19,580 bases of DNA, from the NCBI GenBank assembly GCA_965218875.1, contig CBDCMJ010000005.1, positions 1 through 19,580 on the forward strand, given 5' to 3'. The position numbers were made by a program, and so were the translations under genes. The notes under the pieces are model-generated. The model did not search any database. It was not told where the DNA came from and saw only the letters and a program-made list of their open reading frames with translations. The stretch comes from CBDCMJ01 sp965218875. Lineage in GTDB: Bacteria; Chloroflexota; Dehalococcoidia; Lucifugimonadales; UBA3495. Positions 14,817 through 19,580 of the stretch are shown in pieces; within the stretch, counting starts at the first letter, position 1, and every line of letters begins with the position of its first letter.

Positions 14817-16070
14817 TCAGACCCCGGTCCGGTCCTCGCCGGGACCGGAGCCGGACGGCTCCGGCTGGGTCAACATCCGGCCATAGCCCCGCTCGTCCAC
14901 GACGTGGGTCACCGACACCTGGCCCCGGCTGTCGTACCCCGCGCGGTAGGCGTACTCCACCTCGGCGCCCCAGGGCACCCGCCCGCCGATGCGCACGGTG
15001 CCGCCGCCCGGCTTATTGCCACCGGCACCCGGCCCGCCGGCGCCGCGCACCACCACGCCGTTGCGCCCGCCTTTCTTCCAGGCCATCACCTTGACCTCGG
15101 CAGGCACCACCAGTTCCGCCGCCGAGGGCTGGAACAGCACCCCGTGCAGCCTCCTCAGCACCTCCCCCGACGCGTTTCGCTGGCCGTTCATGATCTGGGA
15201 GAGATGACCGGAGCTGATGCCGACCAGCCGGGCGGTCTCGTTCTGGCTGAGGTCATGGGCTTCCATGCGGTCCCAGAGGGCTCGCGGGTCAACGCTACGG
15301 GGCTGGGCAGGCTCGATCCTGGCGGGACCGTCCAGCGCCCCCTCCACCCGCGCCTGGACCACCGGGCTCATGCTCCTTTCGCCCCGGGACACCTGGGTCA
15401 TGTAGCCGCGAGACACCCCGACGTGTTCCGCCAGGCCCTTCAGGCTCATGCCCTGCTCACGGGCGCGCTCCCGGATGTAGCTGCTCTCACCCCTCCCTTT
15501 CACCCTGCCGTCCTGGCGGTTGGCGCACGTGGCGGGCGCGATCTTCACCGGACCGCCCAGCACCGATTCGACCCGCGCCTGGACCGCCGGGCCCATGTTC
15601 TTTCGGCCCCGCGCCACTTCCGACATGTAGCCGACCGACACCCCCACCCGCTGGGCCAGGTCCTTCTGGCTCATGCCCAACTCGCGGGCGCGCTCCCGGA
15701 TGCAGGTGCTCTCCCCTTCCACGAGGCCGCCTTGGCGGTAGACGATGCCCGGCCCCGGGACCTCGCCCAGGACCGCCGTGGCCCTCTCCCGCAGCAGGGG
15801 AGTCCAGGGCCGGCGCCCGCTGGCCACCGAGGACAGATAGCCGTAGTTGACGCCCATCTTCACCGCCAGTTCCTTCAGGTTGAGGCCGTGGCGCCGGGCC
15901 GCAGCCCGGAGAGCGCTCTCCGGTTTGCCCTTGCCCGGTCCCTGTTCCGCAGCCCCGGCCTGCGTTCCCTGGATATTCCTCGCACCCGCTGCGGCGTTCT
16001 CGTTGCCCTGGAAACCAATGGTGGGATGGGTGATTGCCTCGGTCATGTCGATGTTGGTGATCGCCTTCAT
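14817..16070 (-). CDS. Protein with four tandem XRE-like helix-turn-helix domains
   Basis: A 417-residue predicted DNA-binding protein. Four separate Cro/C1-type HTH units are seen at about 51-102, 121-172, 196-248 and 263-313. Each has a helix pair followed by the recognition-helix pattern G-V/I-(N/S)-x-G-(Y/H)-(L/M)-(S/T)-x-(V/I)-x-x-G-x-R. Units two and three are close copies at DNA level (an 18-bp identical block recurs 225 bp apart), so the array grew by duplication. The N-terminal 50 residues look disordered. The C-terminal 100 are glycine-rich, then contain a strand-like segment (A-E-V-E-Y-A-Y-R-A-G-Y-D-S-R-G-Q) I do not recognise. ATG 16070 is chosen over the longer 16112 start because GGAGGAAG lies 5 bases upstream. 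A hairpin and three TCAGTT motifs lie just upstream. It is probably a regulator or an architectural protein that contacts several sites at once. Confidence 0.85.
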   Translation of the reverse strand: MKAITNIDMTEAITHPTIGFQGNENAAAGARNIQGTQAGAAEQGPGKGKPESALRAAARRHGLNLKELAVKMGVNYGYLSSVASGRRPWTPLLRERATAVLGEVPGPGIVYRQGGLVEGESTCIRERARELGMSQKDLAQRVGVSVGYMSEVARGRKNMGPAVQARVESVLGGPVKIAPATCANRQDGRVKGRGESSYIRERAREQGMSLKGLAEHVGVSRGYMTQVSRGERSMSPVVQARVEGALDGPARIEPAQPRSVDPRALWDRMEAHDLSQNETARLVGISSGHLSQIMNGQRNASGEVLRRLHGVLFQPSAAELVVPAEVKVMAWKKGGRNGVVVRGAGGPGAGGNKPGGGTVRIGGRVPWGAEVEYAYRAGYDSRGQVSVTHVVDERGYGRMLTQPEPSGSGPGEDRTGV

Positions 16071-16093
16071 GTCGCTTCCTCCGAAACACAGAA

Positions 16094-16128
16094 AGCGGGG
16101 CCGCCCTCGCAATGAGGACGACCCCGCT
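16094..16128 (-). promoter_or_regulatory. Leader hairpin upstream of the four-HTH gene
   Basis: AGCGGGG (16094-16100) pairs with CCCCGCT (16122-16128), and CCTC (16105-16108) with GAGG (16114-16117), around a small loop. Read on the minus strand it is followed by TTTCTGTGTTT and then, within 20 bases, by the Shine-Dalgarno sequence. It looks like a terminator-type attenuator or an mRNA leader structure. Read on the plus strand it is followed by CGTTTT, so it could also terminate transcription in that direction. Confidence 0.45.
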
Positions 16129-16148
16129 CGTTTTCAAGTTGTGGATTT

Positions 16149-16169
16149 TCAGTTATTCAGTTGTCAGTT
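16149..16169. promoter_or_regulatory. Three closely spaced TCAGTT motifs, possible operator
   Basis: TCAGTT starts at 16149, 16157 and 16164, about 8 bp apart, so roughly 0.75 helical turn. The cluster lies upstream of the hairpin and the four-HTH gene, where an autoregulator could bind. There is no clear -10/-35 pair overlapping it. Confidence 0.3.
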
Positions 16170-16296
16170 GCGGCTCATCCGGCCGTCCTTGGTTGCCGCC
16201 TCGTCACCCCAGGGGCGACGGGCCTTGAGTTCCTGCCAGTTCACCGGTTCCTCCAACCGTTCCGTAGCAGATTGGATGACGTTGCCGCGCCGCCCG

Positions 16297-16507
16297 GCGC
16301 CGGACGCACTCCTCCCACGGTCTGAGACGCGCAACGGAAAACGCCGATTTGGGGGGTTGGCGCAAGACGCAGTTCGGCCAGGGTCTTGTCCGTCAGGCCG
16401 CACAACGCGCCTGCGCCGGACGCAATGCGCCCACGGTGAGACAGGCAACGGAGAACGCCGGAGTTGGGGGTTGGCAAAAGACGCAGCTGGGCCAGGGTGT
16501 TATCCCC
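16297..16507. repeat. Imperfect direct repeat, period 116 bp, two copies
   Basis: Copy one (16297-16392) and copy two (16413-16507) share GCGCCGGACGCA at the start, then GCAACGG(A/G)(A/G)AACGCCG, a G-rich TTGGGGGTTGGC core, AAGACGCAG and GGCCAGGGT. A third, more diverged partial copy follows at about 16528-16560. Minus-strand frames crossing them give repeated peptides, but there is no start signal or family match, so I read this as repeated non-coding DNA. Confidence 0.65.
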
Positions 16508-16985
16508 GGGAAGCTGCTGATGTGAGGGAATTGGAGAGGAACGCAGTCCGGCCACTGGCTACGTGTTCACTGACCAGCCAGGCGGAAACTGCGTTGCAAC
16601 GGTAAGCGTCCGGTCAGCCGTCGTTGCCGACCGACCGGAGCGTGTGACACCTGCGGTGCCGCTGCCTGTGTCTGGCAACTGCGCCGCAGCCGTGTGGGGA
16701 AGCGGCCGGAGTTTGTTGTCCGTTCCAACCGCAAAGTGAAGGTCAAGCGAAGCGTTTCAGCCGCTCCGCAGGAAAGTCAGTCCGAAGGGTAAGGGAATCC
16801 GGGATGCCGTCCTGTTTCTCTTAGCCACCTCCTTGGGGTATGAAGATGCGCCGTTGGGTTGGTATTCCACGCCTGGGATGGAGTTTCCGGATGAAACGCG
16901 ACCGTGCGCTCTGATGGGTTGGGTTCCGGCTGGGGCGCCGAGAGCAGGACCTGCGAACGCCTCAGCCTGGGTGAGGACAGAGCGC
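16508..16985. other. No recognisable gene
   Basis: Apart from the partial third repeat copy near 16528-16560 I see nothing assignable here. A 78-codon minus-strand frame (16777-17013) has no ribosome binding site and no family match. Confidence 0.5.
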
Positions 16986-17245
16986 GATCAAACGCTCCGT
17001 ACCCATCGCCCAATGACCGGAGCGATCAACTCCAATCACCGGACGGGTGCCCAGCAGCCGGAGGGATCAGCCCCGGCTGGTGAACGGTGTCCAGCGGGAG
17101 AAGGGCTTAACACTCCAACCGCTGAACGGCGCCCGGCGGGAGAAGGACTTAAACACTCCAACCGCCGGACTGGACCGAGGAAGAAGGACTTGAACACTCC
17201 AACCATCGGCCCGCGCTGCCTGCGAAGGGCTTATCACTCCGCGTC
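16986..17245. repeat. Tandem repeat, about seven units of ~41 bp
   Basis: Units start at about 16986, 17024, 17065, 17105, 17147, 17188 and 17229, that is 38-42 bp apart. The best-conserved units contain GAGAAGGACTTAAACACTCC followed by AACCG and a CGG-rich spacer. The first three are more diverged (GATCAA/GATCAG in place of GGCTTA). Copy number and divergence suggest an old minisatellite. A period near four helical turns would place bound proteins on one face of the DNA. Confidence 0.7.
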
Positions 17246-17475
17246 GGCAGCATTCCCTCGTGGACCGCTACCTTTCGGTAAGGACCCGGGCTGAGGGAGG
17301 GACCCCCAGGTTTCTATGGCGGGAAACACTGGAAAAGCCTGACAACGCAGTTATTATCATCCCGCCCGCCGACGGAAATAAAGGGTTTGGAGGCCCCGCC
17401 GCCCGAAGTGTTCAGTCCATTTCAATAAAGTTCACAAAAGTTAACTGTTACTCTGGTGGCCCGCTCTAGCGCCGG
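17246..17475. other. Intergenic, no recognisable gene
   Basis: This is AT-richer than its surroundings around 17330-17450, with GTTCAC and GTTAAC occurring close together (17430-17445). No terminator with a clear stem and T-run is seen for the minus-strand gene that ends at 17476. Confidence 0.45.
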
Positions 17476-18354
17476 TTACTTCCGCCACATCCCCAGGCTC
17501 AGCACCCGCCGCAGCCACAGCAGAATCTCCCGCTTTTTCCTGGCCCGTTGCGTGTCAACCAGCGCCTTGTGCCGCCAGTTGACCTGGGCGCCCCGGTCCA
17601 GCCCACGCAATGGATACGTCTCCGGCGGCAGGGTCAGCCCGTGCTCCTCCAGCAACGCCAGTTCCACTTCCAACAGCCGCTCTTTCTCCAGCAGCCACTC
17701 CAGGCCCCTGCCCCGGTTGGGGTGGGTCTCCTTCAGCTCCCGCCACTCTTGGACCAACGCCCAGGCGTCGCCGAACACGTCCTGGTCGTCTTCCGCAGGC
17801 TCCAGGGTCGCCAGTTCGGGAAACTCCCGCCTCAGTTTGGTCTTCCGTTTCGGCTGGGTGCCGCCACTGGACTCCCGGTTCGGTGTCCCGCCGTCGCCAG
17901 ACTCGCCCTCTTCCTCCCCAGCGTCCCCGCCGCCTCCCTCCACCTTGGCCAGCCGGGATTCAACACGCTGCAAATCACGGGTGTACTCGTTCCTGAGCGC
18001 CTTCACCTCGTCCCCCACGGCGGCCAAGCCCTTGCCTGCGTCCTGGCCCACGACCTCCACCTGCTCCAACCGCTCCGCCAGCTCGTCGTTCCGCGCCTGC
18101 TGCTCCCGGGCCGGCGACCCGCCCCCGGCTAAGAGCGCCCGGTCCAGGGCAACCCGCATCCGCCGGGTCAGCCGGCCGCTCTCCAGGCTGGCCGCCAGGG
18201 TCCGGTGGTCCACGTCCAGGTCCGCCGCCGCCTTGCGCGCTCCCTTGTCCCGCACCAGCTCGTCCAGCAGCGCCATGAGTCTCAAATGGTGCAGGTCCTC
18301 GATGCTCTTGCTCCGCTCGATGCCCGGACCCATGCCCGGCCGCTCCGATGCCAT
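17476..18354 (-). CDS. Hypothetical HTH plus coiled-coil protein
   Basis: A 292-residue cytoplasmic protein of no family I can name. Residues 35-75 resemble a small helix-turn-helix (G-A-R-K-A-A-A-D-L-D-V-D-H-R-T-L). Residues 85-138 form a likely coiled coil rich in E, Q, R and L. Residues 140-170 are a glycine/glutamate-rich linker and residues 172-292 are a basic, tryptophan-containing helical domain ending in L-L-W-L-R-R-V-L-S-L-G-M-W-R-K. ATG 18354 is chosen over a longer frame (18438) because GGAGG lies 7 bases upstream and the extra codons run across the palindromes. A perfect GTACA-4-TGTAC palindrome lies 15 bp upstream of the start, a natural place for autoregulation. It is read away from the secretion-type genes on the other side of the intergenic region. 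Confidence 0.8.
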   Translation of the reverse strand: MASERPGMGPGIERSKSIEDLHHLRLMALLDELVRDKGARKAAADLDVDHRTLAASLESGRLTRRMRVALDRALLAGGGSPAREQQARNDELAERLEQVEVVGQDAGKGLAAVGDEVKALRNEYTRDLQRVESRLAKVEGGGGDAGEEEGESGDGGTPNRESSGGTQPKRKTKLRREFPELATLEPAEDDQDVFGDAWALVQEWRELKETHPNRGRGLEWLLEKERLLEVELALLEEHGLTLPPETYPLRGLDRGAQVNWRHKALVDTQRARKKREILLWLRRVLSLGMWRK

Positions 18355-18368
18355 GATCCCGCCTCCGT

Positions 18369-18382
18369 GTACAAAAATGTAC
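18369..18382. promoter_or_regulatory. Palindrome GTACAAAAATGTAC, candidate operator
   Basis: Perfect 5-bp arms around four A residues. The surrounding 18 bp (18371-18388) recur with two changes at 18427-18444, a period of 56 bp, so the motif is repeated upstream of the HTH/coiled-coil gene. Confidence 0.5.
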
Positions 18383-18424
18383 GTTTCACGTTGGGCCTTT
18401 GCACGATTGCCCCGGTTTCCCGCT

Positions 18425-18444
18425 GAGCAAAAATGCACGTTTCA
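18425..18444. promoter_or_regulatory. Second copy of the AAAAATG palindrome motif
   Basis: GCAAAAATGC (18427-18436) has 3-bp arms around AAAA and is followed by ACGTTTCA exactly as in the first copy. The longer reading frame of the downstream gene would start inside it, another reason to prefer the start at 18354. Confidence 0.45.
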
Positions 18445-18534
18445 GCTACGGACGATGCACCTCACGACCGGAACGTACCCGCAAGTCAAAGTGTTCACTT
18501 TTTACCTCCTGTAGGGGGCGGTTTCCCGCCAATT

Positions 18535-18556
18535 CAGCTACGAAACAGCTACGAAA
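18535..18556. repeat. Two tandem copies of CAGCTACGAAA
   Basis: The 11-bp unit is repeated exactly head to tail; CAGCTACG also occurs once at 18443-18450. Such short iterated sites are typical of origins and operators. Confidence 0.55.
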
Positions 18557-18565
18557 TCACCCGAC

Positions 18566-18579
18566 TTGCATTTTTGCAA
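18566..18579. promoter_or_regulatory. Palindrome TTGCATTTTTGCAA
   Basis: Perfect 5-bp arms around TTTT. It has the same layout as the palindromes at 18369 and 18427 in inverse orientation, which suggests one protein binds all three. Confidence 0.5.
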
Positions 18580-18581
18580 CC

Positions 18582-18613
18582 GATGTCATTTCCCTGTACA
18601 CCCCAATGACATC
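18582..18613. repeat. 9-bp inverted repeat with 14-bp spacer
   Basis: GATGTCATT (18582-18590) and AATGACATC (18605-18613) are perfect inverse copies. The repeat begins 2 bp after the preceding palindrome. It could be an operator or a relaxase recognition hairpin. Confidence 0.55.
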
Positions 18614-18634
18614 ACGAAAGGGTGCGGTTGCATA

Positions 18635-18650
18635 GGGGCCTATAGGCCCC
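18635..18650. repeat. 16-bp perfect palindrome GGGGCCTATAGGCCCC
   Basis: Fully self-complementary. A related half, GGGGCCCTATAGG, follows at 18660-18672 after a CATATG. Its position before the secreted-protein gene suggests a regulatory or structural role. Confidence 0.55.
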
Positions 18651-18758
18651 CTCATATGTGGGGCCCTATAGGTAGTTATGCCGGGGGCCTGGGTTGTTCA
18701 CACTCTCTGGCGGCGCTGGCGATACCGCCGTCGCCGAGACCGGAGAGAGGTGAACGAG

Positions 18759-19373
18759 TTGACGTTTAGACCCAAACCCCCAACCACCCGGCGGCTGGTT
18801 CTCCTGGCGGCGGCGCTGCTGCTGTCAGCCCTGGTTGCCATACCCGCCAGCGGCGTCGCCTTGGCCCAGTCCCCGCCCCCCGACAGCGACACCGTCACCC
18901 TGGTCAACCGCGACCGGCAGATGGTGGAGCGGAAGAAGGAGGGCGAGTTCGTGGCCCGCCCCATCTTCAACCGCCAGACCGACGTCCTCTACTACGCCAT
19001 CCGCCACCCCGACACCGGCGACTGGATCACCAACACCTACCGGGCCCAGGGCGGCGATAAGCACCTTTCCGAGGGCTGGGAGTACACCTTCGAGTACCCC
19101 GCCCTGGACGAGCAGCCCGAGCTCCACCCCGAACAGGCATACCTCCTGGTGCTGGCCGTTCCTCGCATCGGCGGCGGCGACCACCACGTCTTCCACGCCC
19201 TGATTCCCGTCCACCAGCCCAACGGCCTGTGGGACAAGGTGCTGGGCGCCCTCGACCCGGACCGCTGGGCGCGGGCCGGAGCCAAGTGGGTGATCCAGGG
19301 AGTCCACGGGACCCTGTGCGGCGTGGTGCAGAAGGTATCCGCCAGCGACCTCGACGAGTGCCGGGGAGGGTAG
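18759..19373 (+). CDS. Secreted protein of unknown function, first gene of a probable transfer operon
   Basis: A 204-residue protein with a clear N-terminal signal peptide: basic T-T-R-R, a hydrophobic run of about 20 residues (L-V-L-L-A-A-A-L-L-L-S-A-L-V-A) and a likely signal-peptidase site after A-L-A36. The mature part has no family I recognise. It contains Y-Y-A-I-R-H-P-D-T-G-D-W-I-T-N-T-Y and ends with two cysteines (C-G-V-V-Q-K...D-E-C) that could form a disulfide. The TTG start at 18759 has GAGG 8 bases upstream. A GTG at 18750 and an ATG at 18678 are in frame, but the longest version adds an arginine-rich stretch (W-R-R-W-R-Y-R-R-R-R) and lacks a ribosome binding site. A membrane protein gene follows after 6 bp, so they form an operon. 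It is likely an extracytoplasmic component of the same machine. Confidence 0.75.
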   Translation: MTFRPKPPTTRRLVLLAAALLLSALVAIPASGVALAQSPPPDSDTVTLVNRDRQMVERKKEGEFVARPIFNRQTDVLYYAIRHPDTGDWITNTYRAQGGDKHLSEGWEYTFEYPALDEQPELHPEQAYLLVLAVPRIGGGDHHVFHALIPVHQPNGLWDKVLGALDPDRWARAGAKWVIQGVHGTLCGVVQKVSASDLDECRGG

Positions 19374-19379
19374 GGACGT

Positions 19380-19580
19380 ATGACGGACATCCTCACCGGC
19401 ACTCCCCCCGAACTCACCTACCTGCATCCCTTCATCCAGCAGGCCTGGATGGTGGTCTGGGCCATCACCTCCGGAGCCCTGGTGGTGATCCTGGGCTGGA
19501 TGGGCCTGAGCTTCATCGTCCAGGAGCACCTGGGCCGCCACCAGTCGGGCTGGCGCGAGATGGTGCCCCGTTTGGTCCTG
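19380..19580 (+). CDS. Membrane protein, TrbL/VirB6-like conjugal transfer component (partial)
   Basis: The first 67 codons of a gene that runs off the window. After a short N terminus (M-T-D-I-L-T-G-T-P-P-E-L) there is a hydrophobic segment at about 22-48 (M-V-V-W-A-I-T-S-G-A-L-V-V-I-L-G-W-M-G-L). Then comes H-L-G-R-H-Q-S-G-W-R-E-M-V-P-R-L-V-L, resembling the loop before the next membrane span in VirB6/TrbL-type channel proteins of conjugation systems. A GGGGAGGG ribosome binding site lies about 10 bases upstream, overlapping the end of the preceding gene. The family call is tentative because most of the protein is outside the window. Confidence 0.5.
   Translation, partial: MTDILTGTPPELTYLHPFIQQAWMVVWAITSGALVVILGWMGLSFIVQEHLGRHQSGWREMVPRLVL

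Noticed and set aside
14904..16115. 403-codon open frame on the plus strand
   Set aside because: Antisense to the four-HTH gene, rich in His, Ala, Pro and Arg, with no family features.
16986..17245. CRISPR array
   Set aside because: Units are contiguous and diverge gradually; there are no constant repeats separated by unique spacers and no cas genes.
18825..19541. 238-codon minus-strand frame
   Set aside because: Antisense to the signal-peptide protein and membrane protein, both with good ribosome binding sites; Gly/Val/His-rich composition typical of shadow frames.
1..19580. tRNA, rRNA or known riboswitch
   Set aside because: No cloverleaf with TTCGA-type loop, rRNA segment or recognised riboswitch core was found on either strand by eye; a covariance-model scan would be needed to be sure.

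Overview
The window reads as high-GC bacterial DNA with two different characters. The left third (1-7572) is a compact, intact catabolic gene cluster, all on the minus strand. The rest (about 7640-19580) is accessory DNA: transposases, broken genes, a toxin-antitoxin pair, repeats, unusual DNA-binding proteins and the start of what looks like a type IV secretion (conjugation) gene set. Several diverged flavin-dependent luciferase-like monooxygenases beside a family III CoA-transferase would fit a Chloroflexota (SAR202-like) or other heterotroph of recalcitrant organic matter. That is an inference from gene content; no marker gene (rRNA, tRNA, ribosomal protein) is present to prove it.

Catabolic cluster, in transcription order from right to left: a 759-residue tandem CoA-transferase, an MsnO8-like flavin monooxygenase, an NtaA/SnaA/DszA-type monooxygenase, a third luciferase-like monooxygenase, the two halves of a split thiamine-diphosphate decarboxylase (sulfopyruvate/phosphonopyruvate decarboxylase type), and the first 19 codons of a probable fumarylacetoacetate-hydrolase-family protein cut by the window edge. 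Two good sigma-70-type promoters are visible: TTGACA-17-TATAGT before the CoA-transferase and TTGACG-17-TACACT before the third monooxygenase. Together they suggest CoA activation, oxygenase attack, 2-oxoacid decarboxylation and C-C hydrolysis, possibly of an organosulfur or related compound. The substrate cannot be read from sequence.

Middle region (7642-14708): an IS630-family transposase whose usual N-terminal DNA-binding part is replaced by a 183-bp segment bounded by 16-bp inverted repeats; a decayed cysteine-rich gene; a Phd/YefM-VapC toxin-antitoxin operon; a frameshifted type ISP-like restriction/methyltransferase gene cut in its catalytic domain by a complete IS1182-family element with 19-bp terminal inverted repeats; and, on the other side of that element, the 3' part of a seven-repeat TPR gene with one frameshift. 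The two sides of the element are unrelated genes, so this is a rearrangement junction rather than a simple insertion.

Right region (14709-19580): a 417-residue protein with four tandem XRE-like helix-turn-helix domains, preceded by a leader hairpin and three TCAGTT motifs; about 1.4 kb without a convincing gene but with a 116-bp direct repeat and a seven-unit ~41-bp tandem repeat; a 292-residue HTH plus coiled-coil protein of unknown function; a densely structured intergenic stretch (18369-18650) with several palindromes and short direct repeats; then on the plus strand a secreted protein and the start of a multi-pass membrane protein resembling conjugal-transfer TrbL/VirB6-type proteins. This end is best explained as the edge of an integrative or conjugative element, with 18369-18650 as a candidate control region or transfer origin.
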